Positions 11,690 through 23,945 of a stretch of DNA of 64,000 nucleotides are shown piece after piece. Below the pieces are notes generated by a model. The model was not told where the DNA came from. It ran no database searches and worked only from the letters and a program-made list of their open reading frames with translations. The stretch's first letter is position 1; each line of letters begins with the position of its first letter. Source of the DNA: Eunapius fragilis. Its lineage: Eukaryota; Porifera; Demospongiae; Spongillida; Spongillidae. Made by a program: the position numbers and the translations under genes. The stretch is taken from NCBI GenBank assembly GCA_963681505.1, contig OY811988.1, positions 5,103,607 through 5,167,606 on the forward strand. Direction: 5' to 3'.

Positions 11690-13463
11690 CCTTCAACTCT
11701 CTGAACCGTGAAGCAGCTCTCCGCAACATTCAAAATTTGTGTCCTCCTTTTGCCACAATTCTAATTAACACTTATCGTGCAGCCACTGAATTGTTTGTCC
11801 ATGATACCATCATCTTTTCAAGGGAAGGTACAACACAGGGGATGACCCGCTTGCAATGCCTATGTATGCCCTGGGCATCCTGCCACTCATACAGCGGTCC
11901 ACTGGAGATATCCTCCAAGTATGGTATGCTGATGATGCCTCAGCCACTGGAACCATACACAATCTAAAAGAATGGTGGGAAAAAATCACTACCATTGGTC
12001 CCTCCTATGGCTACTATGCCAATGCCACAAAAACATGGTTAGTAGTTAAAGATACACGCCTTGCCTCCGCTACCTCAGCCTTTCTAGGCACAAATGTGAA
12101 CATAACAAGTGAGGGCAGACCACACCTCGGAGCATCTCTTGGAACAGAAACATATGTAGCACAATCTATTCAAAAGAAGGTTGCAAAGTGGTGCCTACAA
12201 CTTCAGACCTTATGTTCAATTGCAATCACTCAACCACATGCGATTTTTGCAGCCTTTACTCACAGTGTGGTTCACCAATCGACTTACCTTGCCAGGACTG
12301 TTCCAAACATAAGCAAATTTTTACACCCATGGAAGACATAATAAGGTCAAACCTTATCCCATCCCTTACTGGCAGAGCTCCTCCTGGCGACCTCGAGCGA
12401 CTCCTTTTGTCCTTGCCTCCAAGACTAGGTGGTCTTGGCTTCACCATCTCTACCAATCTGTCAGCCATTGAGTTTGATGCTTCAATGACAGTCACAAAAG
12501 CCATTGTACAACCTCATCCTATAAAAGAAAACACACTATCCACTCAGTGTAATTGAGGCACAAATCCAGGCCAAAAAACAAATCCATCAATCGAAGCAAC
12601 AGCAAACTCAGGACACAGCAGCAAGCCTATTACCACAATTGTCTGAGTCTTCCCAGAGATCAATGGTTCTCACTCAAGAGAAGGATGCTTCCAGCTGGCT
12701 TACTACTCATCCTATCTCTGAACACGGCTTTGCTTTGCACAAAGGTGCCTTTCGCGATGCCCTTGCTCTTAGATATGGATGGGACCCTGCTAACACACCT
12801 TCACATTGCATCTGTGGAAAATCATTCACTGTAGAACATGAACTCTCATGTCCTTTTGGAGGTTTTCCTACTCTACGCCACAATGAGATTCGGAACCTCA
12901 CTGCAAATCTACTATCTGAAGTGTGTCACAATGTAACTATCGAACCAACCCTACAACCAGTTACTAGGGAAACCTTCAAACTCGCCTCTGCCATCACTGA
13001 CATTGGAGCAAGATCAGACATTGCAGCTGATGGTTTCTGGGGTGGCCACTTTGAAAAAACGTTTTTTGACATCAGAGTCCTAAATCCACTTGCTCCATCT
13101 AACACCACACCCACACCCAGTGCTAGTTACCGCAGACATGAAAAAGAAAAACAAAGAGCATATGAGCAACGCATCAGGGAAATAGAGCATGCCTCTTTCA
13201 CCCCCATTGTACTCTCCACTACTGGTGGAATGGGTCCAATTGCAACCACTTTCTATAAACGCCCGGCAGACCGACTAGCTTCCAAATGGAACTCACCATA
13301 CAGCCAAACCATTGGATGGTTGCGATGCCGTCTGTCCTTTTCTCTCCTCCACTCATCCATCCTATGCATCAGAGGAGCTCGTTCTTCAAAGGGGCGTGTA
13401 CCCTGCAGTGTCCCTCTCCCTGTAGACCTAGTGCACAGTGAATCTAGGTTCACTCTGGACTAG
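11690..13463 (+). pseudogene. 5'-truncated, frameshifted retroelement with YADD reverse transcriptase and a zinc-knuckle/endonuclease-like C-terminus
   Basis: Read across frames, the order is: an [11 protein letters not shown]-like RT motif (about 11697), SREGTTQG (about 11820), [10 protein letters not shown] (11850), catalytic VWYADDAS (about 11920), GYYANATKTWLVV, GRPHLGASLG, LTGRAPPGDLE, PRLGGLGF, then a C-x-C-x7-H-x3-C knuckle (CICGKSFTVEHELSC), GARSDIAADGFWGG and FFDIRVLNP, and finally LRCRLSFSLLHSSILCIRGAR. The D...(F)D pair after the knuckle resembles the PD-(D/E)XK-like endonuclease of early non-LTR elements. At least three frameshifts (about 11838, 12330, 12550) break the ORF and the 5' end is missing, so it is dead. 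An A-rich 3' tail follows at about 13555-13610. It is a different family from the 21-37 kb copies. Confidence 0.8.
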
Positions 13464-13624
13464 AAAGCAACTAGTTGATCTATATCATTTAACTTCATTA
13501 TTTAACTCGTATCTAACACTGTGTACATGTACATGTAAAAAATAATCCTTTTTCATATATTCAAAAATAAAAATTAAAAAATTAAAAAAATTTAAAAAAT
13601 AAAAATTCATCTTCTAATTATAGA

Positions 13625-13839
13625 CCGCCATATTGGTGCTCGTTTACAATGGAGAAGTATGGGCTTATGCTTAGTTTTAGTACGTAACATTACTTCAGAG
13701 TGTCGTTTAAATATATATTATACATGACTAACATTTGATTTTAACTTGTGCTCTCGGAGAGCGAGTTACGTATCAAAAAGTACCAAAACCGAGCATAAGC
13801 CCATATACTTCCATAGTAAACCGAGCACCAATATGGCGG
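13625..13839. mobile_element. foldback MITE, about 215 bp
   Basis: CCGCCATATTGGTGCTCG at the left end recurs inverted at the right end (CGAGCACCAATATGGCGG), and similarity continues inwards for about 60 bases (GTATGGGCTTATGC against GCATAAGCCCATA). Arms differ by a few substitutions and small indels. No target duplication is obvious. Confidence 0.85.
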
Positions 13840-14469
13840 ACAATAAAGCAATTAACGCAATTAAAGCCCACGCGTCATGTGGCCATGAAAGAGCTCTATA
13901 GCTATATAGTACAATTAATACTTAATACTAAACAGTATGAAAACGGAAGCTTCACTAGAAACTTCCATACATGTATTAGGATTTGACCCCGACTATGAAA
14001 TCATTAAAAACACGCGACCTGTTTATATCGAGACTCCTGACGATCGGATCGTTTAGCTAGTTGCTTTAATTGAATGAGAAGACGAAAGTGAATAATTTCG
14101 TCGTTTTTTCATGTCGTAAAACCGTGCGGTTGTAGAGAACAAGTGGGTACTGCCCGTCCTCGTACCCATTCCCGTAATAATCCTCCTCCTTCTTCTGGCC
14201 ACGCATAACTCGGGATAGCAACACATTTAAAGATTATAAATTTCACCAATTATAGCTTCAGAATTGGCTGAAGGAGTGCCTACTGTGATCAAACAACATA
14301 TGCATTAAACATAGCAGTGTTTCTGTGTCACATGCAGATTGTGATCATTTAAAACGTTGAATACATGTTCAATCTCAACCAGTACCACTTCTATGTGATT
14401 AAAAATGCTTTTCTTCATCTAATATCACAGTATTATTATTAATGACAATGCAGTTCTGACTCAGCCACC

Positions 14470-14640
14470 CCATCTCACCAGCTCAGTCATTTTATTCAAC
14501 AACTGTGTTCCATCTTCTGAAGTTACATGGTTCCAATTCTCTGCTGTCCAACCCACCTTCCCAGTGACATCTTTCTGATGTAATAAACTGGATATCAGAT
14601 GTCCTTTGCAAAAATTCTCAATCAGCCTATATTATACATA
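14470..14640 (-). pseudogene. coding-like fragment, family not recognised
   Basis: The minus strand is open for about 55 codons with good amino-acid character (LIENFCKGHLISSLLHQKD, then VGWTAENWNHVTSEDGTQLL and MTELVRWGG) before a stop near 14473. Upstream the frame degenerates near a TATAATATAG that could be an acceptor. It is probably a remnant of a transposon or an exon of a decayed gene. Confidence 0.3.
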
Positions 14641-15974
14641 TAATCTCAATGAGTTCCACACTGTCCAGTCCTTTGCTATTTATTAACGACTTCCTGATTA
14701 CTTAAGCCTTCCCCTGTCAAGTCAAATACATTTTCTGATAACACCACCAATGTCTACTGCTCACAATACAGCCCCCTTTTATAAAGCCTTATCCTCCTTC
14801 TGTGCCTCAGCTTAAAGTCACCTTTCACATATGTTGTTTCATTTTACTTTGTAATCACAACATACCTTCTCTAGATTACTCAACTATGTGAAATGCATGC
14901 AGTAATGTTAGCCTCTGTTATTGACCTTGGCAAATATGGTACAGTGTGCAAAATCACCCTTCTGTGTAGTTTTTCAAGTTTTCAAATTTTTTCATTTTCC
15001 GTGAACTCCAAAGAGCTTCTATCAAATGGTCCTTACGCATCCTTAATTGGACTATCCATCATAAAGTTATTAGGCACTGAACCATACATTTCAATGCGAG
15101 CGTTACTCTTCTTTTGCCTGTCCTGGAAATTTTTTTTGATAAAGTATCAAAAGGGTGATTTTGCTGGACACTGTTCCATTATATATATATATATATAATT
15201 AAGTCTCAAACCCAGTACACGTTAGTCCCATATTGGGGCCAAAATGCATGTTGTGACCTCTGTCCTTCTTATATATCAGATCAGGCCATACTGCATGCTT
15301 CTTTTCTTTAAACAGATGTTCACCCTTCTGAAGCATAATTGTCCACTGTGGAATGCATGGCTACTATTTGATTTCAAATTAGTAGAGCAAGTACATCAAT
15401 TCTTTAGTTGTAATGAGCATGACTATTGAAAAATTCGTCATTTATGAAACCCCATGATATTTTAACATCTGTAAAATATCATTGGCTTTTTATGATCTTG
15501 TAATGTGTCTCAAAAAACTATCAGAACAGCTTCGTTCACATAGGCAAAACATTTGTCATACAAAGAGTCACCTATATGCAATACCTTGAGGGTAAGTCAG
15601 TGCGATATCACGATATGTGATGCCTGACTGAATATGACATGAATGGATAATGGTAACCCCCCCCCCCCCAGCCAAAGGAAGGGCTAGTGGTTAAATCTTC
15701 GTAATCGCAAACACTTCCCTCGCATCTCTTTCCATAATCATGTATGGGGACCATTTTACTTCCTGACATACTAAACAAATTTGCGAAGACGTTCATGGTA
15801 TCTATCTATTGTAGACTGTTTACATTTTTAATGGAATATAAATTGTCAGCAGCAATCACAGCATGTGCCTTATGTTACATTGAAGCACTGTCATTCTATG
15901 GTATATATGGTCATATCACAGGCAGCTCTTCCACCTCATTTTGAGAAATGATGCATTCTTCCTGGCATAAAAAG

Positions 15975-16080
15975 GAGATCTGCTGATATTTACATACCCA
16001 ACTGGTCTGGAGGTCAGGCTCCTGCACTGGACATCACCCACAGCACAAGTTCATCACCTCACTTACAACCCTCACAGTCT
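15975..16080 (+). pseudogene. short fragment resembling a retrotransposon endonuclease core
   Basis: The frame gives RSADIYIPNWSGGQAPALDI, which matches in spacing the RPADVLV-x-W-x-G-x-PAAFD core of the endonuclease-like domain in the 21-37 kb elements. Only this segment is clear; the following frame is broken. The resemblance could be partly chance. Confidence 0.35.
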
Positions 16081-17723
16081 GAACAACTATGTTGTGCTCA
16101 TTGGAGAGAGGAACAAAAGAGGAAGAAATAGGAAGAAAGTTTCAATGCCCAACATCTCCTCTTTGTTCCTATGGCTGTAATCTTCTGGTGGTTGTGACAC
16201 ATCTAGTATACCCGCTTAAAACCTCTGGCCTGGATGGTGGCCAACAGGTCAGACCAGCCAGTCTTGCTGGATATACCACAATGCCTATATGCAATGATTG
16301 CATGGCAGCCTCTTATCTAGTGTAGTTATTTAGTTACCTGTTTATTTATAAATAGTGCGATGCACACTTTTTATCATAAATGATCATGTACAACATATAA
16401 CAGCATCTGTACAAAACACAAAAGAGAAACTGAAATGTTAGCAAACAAAAAAAAAAAACAAGATCATGTGATGCTGATAAAACAGAACACAAATGAACAA
16501 CAATAACCAATGGGCTAATAACCATTAAAAATAAACATACTGTAATACCTTTTTCACAGAATGCTATTGACCTGGTGACATTATACTTTCAAACAATGCC
16601 AGAATGTACCTATATTACATAAATAACATAATGACTGAAAACTGAAAGATTACCTATCATACATTGTTATCAAATCTCCCTAATGCTTTCATATAACATG
16701 CTGCTTCTTCTTGGCTCCCCCCTCCAAATTTGAATCTCCTCTACATCTATACCTCACCAGTGAACTATAAAGTTGTAGCTTTTGGGATTGATTTAATCAT
16801 CCTGCCCTTATACAGTTAAGTACAGTCTCAGGTGCAGGCAGAACAGATATAAAAACATACATTGTAACAGTTGTTATATTCTCATGGCTAAGTGCATGCA
16901 AATTATATTACAGATAAAATAGGTAAAAAGTACGCTAGGGGCATTGTTGGGTAAAAATTATTCCTGGTGTCCTTTGCATGTGTTGGGTATACTTGTCATT
17001 TAGTCAGTTGGAATTATCTAATTTTGGTCCCATTTAAACGCCCACCATTAATTATGCTGTGAACACATTAATGTTGTCATTGTGGACTCCATGCATTGTC
17101 ATTTTTATTTCACAAAACGTTATTGATCCCAGGATGCTAAAAAAAAATTGAAATTCACCTGCACTGATCGCATTTGTAGAACAACTTCATATTTTGTTTT
17201 CATAGCCAGTTAACTATACCCAACATTACACTGTATCTGTATTTCTATTTCAGGGGGAAAAAGATACTTTGGGCTTAATCGTGACACATTGCATAGCAAA
17301 ATGTGTCACTAAATGTTCCACTTAAAAATTAAGATGATAATTATAATTTTTTTTAAATGCTGAAGTGCATCAGAGGTAAAGAGCTATCTGTTGCTGCATA
17401 CTGCTATTCACAATTTGTGCATGTCAATTAAATGGATAAGGGAAACTTGCAAGGGAAGCATAATATCATGTCAAGATTTTATGTTTGGAATACAAATTTT
17501 ACTGTGATCGTGAATAGCCCCGTTATCTTCCGGGTATTTAACCCTCAAGCTCCATCTTGGTGCCCATATTTTTGGAATGAGCCAAGAAAGATTAGTTGTC
17601 ACGCAATCCAGAACTCTCAGGATCTATATCATATAACCTTAACTTACATGTATGTCGGCTGCACTACATTGTGTAATTTTCCCATAATAAACATGCATCA
17701 CTATATAAATCACATATTGTTGC

Positions 17724-20018
17724 TTAATAGAACTGATTACTTTCTTCTATTATGTCCATCAGCTTCTTTCGCTCGTTATGGGTAGATATTCTGAGCTCAT
17801 CACGAAGCACATCCTCTGTGCAGAGGAGAAGGACTTCCCCATTTATATTTTCCTTTCTAAATGTTTCTTGATGCTGCGCCATTCCAAGAGTGACGAGTAG
17901 TTCGCAGATCTGCATAAAGATGACATGACGTCATATTAGCGGTGCTTTGTGTTTAAACATCCAAAGCTTACTTGTCCAACAGTGAGGCCCTGTAGAGTGA
18001 CTTTCCTCCCCTTTGGCTCTTGCGTGATCTTTGGATAGTGATCCAGTAAACAAAACATTTAATCATTCAGCCTAAGTTAGTTCACCAGGTAAATTTTTAT
18101 TTGCACAGTGTACTCTTGGTTGCAAATTGCATTGATCGCTTATATAGTTTAGTCCACAGCGTAGCATCAGGCCTGCTAAAGCTTGAGTACATGATATAAA
18201 TGCATATTCAATTTATTCTATGTGTCACATTTAATGTTTGCATTTAAATTTAAGTAAGAGTCTTCTGGGCTTAAAAATGTATTGATGTATGAGTAGCTTT
18301 CTAACTCATTAGAACTAATAGTGTTGATGACATCAAACAATAGCTTTTAAGCTTGGTCTCTATTAAAATGTACACATTAAAAATTTCACACTACACACAA
18401 TTAATGCGCGCACATTCGCATACACATATGCACGCACATTAGACACTCATACATCGCAAACATGTAAGCCCGCATACATGCTCGTAACATACGCATGCAT
18501 GGTACAAATTTACATGCACGTGCAAAGGCGATACATTCCTGCATACGCACACATACTGAATTATAATATAGTCATGCATGTATGCAGCAGTAAGCCAAAT
18601 CGCCATTGTATACATTCCCTGGAGGGTGCATAAACAAAACCTATATACGCCACGTACGCAATATTACAAATTCAGGTCGTTCTTAAAACTCTACCACGCA
18701 CGAAAATCTCTGCATAATGCATGGAACAATTGGGCACTGACTTGGAAACTTGTTTTTGCATCACACTTACAGCCGGTTTTTTACTGAAGCTTGGCGCGTC
18801 ATAGTGGCTCGTCGCTTTCTGTTCAAGTGTGTTGGGAGTGAGGCGAGCGTAGATACAGTCAGCCCCGCCCAGCGGTTTAGACCCGCCGGTTGCTGTGGAG
18901 TGCATAGCAACGCAGGTATCAGGCGGGTTTGCAACTCTGTTCATTGACAGGTTAAATTTCTGTTCCAATTCTTCGCGGAAGGACGTCCCAGTAACATGCT
19001 TGCTGAATATTTCAGCATCACCATTCGATTCTTTTTCAACCTCGAGTTGAGGATTTGTTTCTCGCGAGTGCAAATTCACCTCATGAAAAACAGTTGTAAC
19101 ACATTTGGCAGCAGAGTTTTCTACAGTGGGCACGTGCGTCTCGTCTTCGTCGGTATAGGCAGACACCGTGATGGGCAGATCGACAGGCAAGTGCAGGTAG
19201 TCCGATGGTTGGCGGACAAACGCGGGTTTTTGTCCCGCCACGTAGCTTGTGACCAACACAGTTTGCGAGCCTTCAACCAACGCCTTCAAGATCACAACGC
19301 GATCCCGCAGGCACTGTGGTACGTGGGCGTTGTCTGTACCGTTGCTGAACACGCATACTTGCGTTGGAAACTCTATTCTGGCGTGCTTCAGTAGCGTTTC
19401 CATGGTGAGCTTCGTGAGCGCGGGTTGGGTTGAGAAATATCCGGAACAATCAGACCGCAGTACTTTCGCGACTCCCTCAGTGACGCTGTAGACTTTAAGA
19501 CGCTGGCCAAAAAGTTTAACTCTCTTGACTTCTTGGACCACTAGCACTTCGGAGGCGGACACCGATGAACTGCCCTTTCCGGAGCTGTGCGACCTTGTGG
19601 CGCAAACGACCCGGGGCATCGGCCTCAACCCCATGACATCACCCGCCGTCTTCGCAACGTAGCCCTTCAACAAATTTTCATTTTCAGAGGCGTCGGCATT
19701 GTACGCAAGGCCGTATTCAACTGAGGAGGTGGCAGGAATTGTGATGTCCCTATATCCGGTCATTTCCGTGCCCTCAATAAGAACTGAAGCCGTACCCTTC
19801 ACGAGATGCACCAAGTACACGTCTCCCGCCGAAAGAGACTCCTCCGGATCTTCGGAATAGTCCCCGTCTTCTATTCGCATGCGCAATGGAAACGACTTGC
19901 GGTACTGGGCTACAAAATCCCTCAGTGAGAGCACTTCGCGACGACGCTCTCCCCGAAATGTGCCTTCATTAATGATAGGCATAGGGCTCTCACGGGCGGC
20001 CGTACCTTTATAATCCAT
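17724..20018 (-). CDS. GAREM-like adaptor: CABIT domain plus C-terminal SAM domain, three exons
   Basis: Exons: 20018-18771 (1248 nt), 18028-17972 (57 nt) and 17909-17724. All junctions are phase 0 with GT-AG ends (GTAAGTGTG, CCAAAG, GTAAGCTT, TTTATGCAG). The product is 496 residues. Residues about 30-290 carry CABIT features: LRDFVAQYRKSFPLRMRIEDG, LSAGDVYLVHLVKGTASVLIEG, then LPVDLPITVSAY. The small exon (ITQEPKGRKVTLQGLTVGQ) leads into a SAM domain in the last exon (ICELLVTLGMAQHQETF, ENINGEVLLLCTEDVL, ERKKLMDII). CABIT followed by SAM is the architecture of GAREM adaptors, which link receptor tyrosine kinases to GRB2 and MAPK signalling in vertebrates. The middle is disordered and about 190 residues long. 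Orthology to GAREM rather than another CABIT-SAM protein is an inference. The large first exon alone would end in a read-through stop at 18672, which I regard as intron. Confidence 0.82.
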
Positions 20019-20019
20019 T

Positions 20020-21000
20020 TACGCGATATATAAGCCAGGGTGCACCGCTACGCTGTTTGAGGCTGCCACACCAAATACTTTTTTATGGGTATAAAAATAT
20101 ATAGGCGTGCCCGAAAATATTTCATCGTAGAAAAGAAAAAAAAAAACACCTCAGTATAGCGTGTGACTATGCGGAAAATATACGAACAAACAAACATGGA
20201 TAATAAGAGAGATCCATAGACATACTATTATGTCTACAGAATTTTAGAAGGGGGGGGGGGGGGGGGGTTTGCTTATGATTATTATGCATTACTGCCTGCT
20301 GTCAATACCGATTTCTAATTATTCGCAATTATATCATGGTCGAAACAAACATGCATACAACGATACCTGCAATGATTAACTAAATACACGTAGCCATACC
20401 CCTTTTTGACGACTCCAACGGGAGGGGGGGGGGGGGGGGTTGGAACCGTAAACCCCCCCACCCACCCCCCCCCCCCCCCCCTCTAGCCGCCCCTGGTAAT
20501 ATATATTGATGGTAATACATATTGTTGGCATTGATGAGGAGTATAACGAAGAAAGCCCCGCCTCTTTCCCGACCAACCATGCCTATATGGTTGTGATATA
20601 CCCAGTGAAAAGGAACTATATAGAGTTCAGATGTATTGCTTTTATTTTTGCATGCACAGCAATAAAATTGCCGTCAGTATATACAGTTGCAATGACTTCT
20701 AACCGAAGTTTACGAAACTAAAAGGTTGTGTACAATGCCTATACCGGTGCAATACGAGCGGGATATCATAAACACGCGCAAATATATTTGCCAATTGAAC
20801 AAAAATACACAGCGGTGACGTAATCCACCCGCAGCTGCTTCGCTACATCATAATATCTATGGCTACATGCATGAGTCGATTCAACAGTAGCAGACCCAGG
20901 ATCCACTCATTGTCAAGTGAGAATATTCTATATAGTTTACTGCATGGACACTGAATATTATAATATTGCTGGGCTCCCAAAGATATTATGCTCTGGCGTC
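20020..21000. other. upstream region of the CABIT-SAM gene with G and C runs
   Basis: No gene. G runs at about 20250-20267 and 20419-20433 and a C-rich segment at 20452-20482 ending in TCTAGCCGCCCCTGG look like a decayed relative of the CAGGGGCGG MITEs. The region immediately above 20018 is the probable promoter of the minus-strand gene, but I see no clear core motif. Confidence 0.45.
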
Positions 21001-21004
21001 CTGA

Positions 21005-21465
21005 ATGTTTAGTAGGGTGTGTAAACAAAAGGCAGAAAGAGGTATTAGTAAACACAAAAAGTTACACTCACCTTCTCAAGACAACATAGCGTGGGACACA
21101 GCAGCTGTAATGAATGAACTTACTAACTGGAATTCAGGAAAAAAGATCGATTGGTCTGAACTGGCTAGAAAATATGGTGTACCAGGAAAAGAACGGGGGT
21201 CAAGTAATAAAAGAGTATGCTAAATGTTATGGAATCAACACATACAATCTCGATGGGTTACAGGAAAATAGAGTTTGTAGAGCAGAGTTCCTATAAGCAG
21301 CACAGTTGAACAGGTAAAACAGAAGTGGACAAGTGACATTGCAAATGGAACTTACTCAATTGGTGAAACATGTGCTCCAAAAACCTTGACAGTGATGCGT
21401 GCAACAGGTGGCAAGGTGATAGAAAAAAATGAGGTCATTCACAGTAGGAAAGTACCCCTAACTGA
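21005..21465 (+). pseudogene. degenerate fragment of a repeated ORF with a WSELARKYGV motif
   Basis: Pieces in shifting frames read IDWSELARKYGVPGK, GGQVIKEYAK-like text, then SIGETCAPKTL and SRKVPLTEI. I recall related sequences (NWS-LAR-YG, GGQ-VKE, KIPL-EIR) in unnamed proteins of sponges and cnidarians, probably transposon-borne. Frames are broken after about 21230 and at 21294, and the fragment stops at the edge of the minus-strand retroelement copy at 21468. Confidence 0.4.
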
Positions 21466-21467
21466 AA

Positions 21468-22312
21468 TAAGCATGAGCTGCTGCCCCTGAGGAAGTACTG
21501 GCATCTCTTAAGGTGGCAGGAGTGAGGGGTGAAGTGACCGTTATATCAAAGGCAGCAGGCTTGCCTCTATCCCAACCCTGAACCAACACATCAGCTGGAC
21601 GTGTGTTGATATGATCTCCAGATAGGCCATATCCCACTTCAACCCTTACAAGCAGGTGAGCTCGGTGGCAGAGTTCAGCAAAGGTGTCCCTAAGGTGGTT
21701 GTGACGGGTGACCACATCTCCACCATGCCGACACGAGGTTGCATGGTGGCCAAGAGGGTCAAGTACGGCCCCAGGGCAGAAGGGGCAAGAAGAAGCAGTT
21801 GATGTGTCGAGGCCTAGCCACCATCTGATAGCCACTTGGCACTCTTCTGAATCTAGGTGCATGTTCAAGCCTACAGAGGGGATGGCAGAGACCCAAGAAC
21901 TTGCATGGGGGGCAGATACTGACAACATGCGAGCTTTGTTGGCTGGTGAAGCAGAAGAAACTAGAACTTGGAACATGTGGGTGTCAAGTTTAAAAGATAG
22001 GACTTTCTGTTGAGGGGGAGTGTTAAGCACTGCCTCCACAGTAAGAGAATCCTGTGGAGAAACCTGGGCGTTAAAATGGGAAACAGCTTGCTGTAGGTGA
22101 ATGTTGTCTGGGCTCCCTAAGTCTGAGGCTGGTGAAGAGATAAAGGCGCCGCAGCACATGAGTGAAGAGAGAGGGAGCGAAGGCCTAGCCCACCTAGCTT
22201 AGGGCAAAGTTGAGCTTGATGCCACTGAGTGTCAGGCACATCTACTGCTAGGCAAGAAGCAAAGCAATGTCTCACCTCTTCATCGAACAGCATTAGGGAG
22301 TCAGATCAGAGG
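21468..22312 (-). pseudogene. retroelement copy B: 3' RT-thumb/endonuclease fragment, truncated at both ends
   Basis: Minus-strand text runs from a LMLFDEEVRHCF-like segment (about 22295) through GGLGLRSL, WWLGLDTSTASSCPFCPG, the knuckle C-x2-C-x9-H-x4-C, GGDVVTRHNHLRD and the endonuclease core RPADVLVQGWDRGKPAAFD. It stops at AAAHAY (about 21468), well short of the normal C-terminus. A frameshift lies near 22160. The 5' end meets (ATT)n/(TA)n at 22317-22350. It belongs to the QGWDRGKPAAFD subfamily. Confidence 0.8.
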
Positions 22313-22369
22313 CTTGTTTTTATTATTATTATTATATATATATATATATTGTGATACAAAATACTATTA

Positions 22370-23870
22370 TAGGACATAAAAAACACACGAAAACATGACC
22401 AAAACTAAATAACACTTCAGAAATAATCTTGAGGGCAATATCTGGACATTATAGCCCTCACATTAGCCCTTACTAGGTTCAGATTGAGCCGGCCATACAG
22501 CTCTGATAGAATGGCAGATTTGGGCCTTGATGATGTTATGGCTAGGCGAGAGGCTAGACTCGAAAACGACTCCATAGCCTCTTTCCCCCTATGCGGCATA
22601 CGACTCAACCACAAGAGGGATACATAACCAACCTAACTCGCTGCACTTCACATCATTGGCCTCATGCTTTCTGAGCTCAGTGGCTTGCGCAGCTGCTCCA
22701 GCAGTTACTCCCGCTTCAGACATAATGTTTGAGTTCAGCGGAGAGGTAACTGATATGTCACAGGCTGCCATTTTCCCCAGAGCCCAGTTGGAAATGAGGA
22801 CATCTGCTGGACGAGAGTGGCTGTGATCTGGTGTAAGGTTGCACCCAGCTTCTACTTGTACACTAAAGTGGGCTCGCCTACATGTTTCTGCCAATATGTC
22901 CCTCAACCTGTTGTGGCGGAATACCACATCCCCACCCTGCTTACAAGTAGTGGCATGATGCCCTAGGGGATCCAACATTTTATCTGGGCAGAGTGCGCAA
23001 ACAGAACCCTCAGCTGTGTCAAGCCCTAACCACCACTTCAGTGCTGTCTGAAATACTGGAGGGTCTAAATGTAAGCCTTGACCTTCAGATGGAATAACTG
23101 TCAGCCATGAGGAAGCATGTGGGGAGGATACTGATAAAAGACACGCTCTGTCAGCAATCAACAGAGAACCCTGATGAACTCTGAATAAATTATCGTCCAA
23201 GATACTGGAAAGAGTCTTCTGAGAAGGTAACTTTTCAAGTACCGATTCGATCTGTATGATGTCTGACTGATGAACTAAAGAATTAAATATCTCCAAGGAC
23301 TGGAGGAGGTGTACATGAGAATTTGAACCCAGGCCAGAGAAACATAACGATGCAATAAAGGCTGCTGGTGCATGATGAGACAGGGAACGCAGCCCAAGGC
23401 CTCCTCGGCTGAGGCTCAGCTGGGCCTGCTTCCACGCAGCAATGGATGGATGCACACCTGTGCAAGAAGTGAAACATTTTTGAACATCTTGATCAAATAA
23501 CTGCAGAACAGACTGAGAGAATGAAGGGGGTACAGCACAAGCAAGATGGACAAGTTTACAGTAACCACCACAAAGCCGGAGGAGTACAAGAGCCACTTGG
23601 GGGTCGACTTGACCAACATCATCCAGTCTCTTAGGTAGAACACCTGCCTCAGACCTTTTCCTATCCAGGACAGCCCTACAAAAGACAGAGTCACCAATAG
23701 GTATTCCCAAGATCTCAAGATTGGGTTCACTAGACTGTTTCATCTCCATTGGGAAATGAGTCAAACACCCACTGCTAAAAACCTCACACTTCTTGATGTT
23801 CACGTGAAGGCCAAGTGGGGGACCAAGCTCAATGAGCAAGCTGAGTGCTTTCCTAACAAGCAAAGCATAC
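22370..23870 (-). pseudogene. retroelement copy C: 5'-truncated, long open C-terminal half
   Basis: A 428-codon open frame begins within the reverse transcriptase after the catalytic site (RKALSLLIELGPPLGLHVN) and continues through EILGIPIGD, VDPQVALVLLRLCGGYCKLVHLA, LSRGGLGLRSLSHHAPAAFIASL, the zinc knuckle (CALCPDKMLDPLGHHATTC), HNRLRDILAETCRRAHFSVQ and RPADVLISNWALGKMAACD. A separate frame finishes the C-terminus (SELYGRLNLNLVRANVRAIM at about 22425-22510), so there is a frameshift near 22600. RT motifs A-C are absent. The segment 23870-23918 between the truncation point and (ATT)n is not element sequence that I recognise. Confidence 0.85.
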
Positions 23871-23918
23871 ACCAATGTAAACTAAACAAAAAGTCTATTC
23901 ATGAGCTAACTCCCCTAA

Positions 23919-23945
23919 TTATTATTATTATTATTATTATTATTA
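23919..23945 (+). repeat. (ATT)n junction between head-to-head copies C and D
   Basis: About nine ATT units separate the 5' side of minus-strand copy C from the 5' end of plus-strand copy D. Confidence 0.95.

Larger units (their letters stand above)
13990..17720. other. gene-poor stretch with degenerate coding traces
   Basis: Mostly AT-rich non-coding sequence with a short (TA)n at 15180 and a C run at 15659. Two traces are listed separately (14470-14640 minus and 15975-16080 plus). Other open frames here (for example about 14893-15198) have low-complexity hydrophobic composition and no recognisable motif. Confidence 0.5.

Noticed and set aside
18672-18770. Read-through end of the CABIT exon as the true C-terminus
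   Set aside because: A strong GTAAGT donor at 18770 and phase-matched downstream exons encoding a SAM domain make this intron sequence.
20376-20580. Two overlapping ORFs with Gly/Pro runs
   Set aside because: They arise from G and C homopolymer tracts of a decayed MITE.
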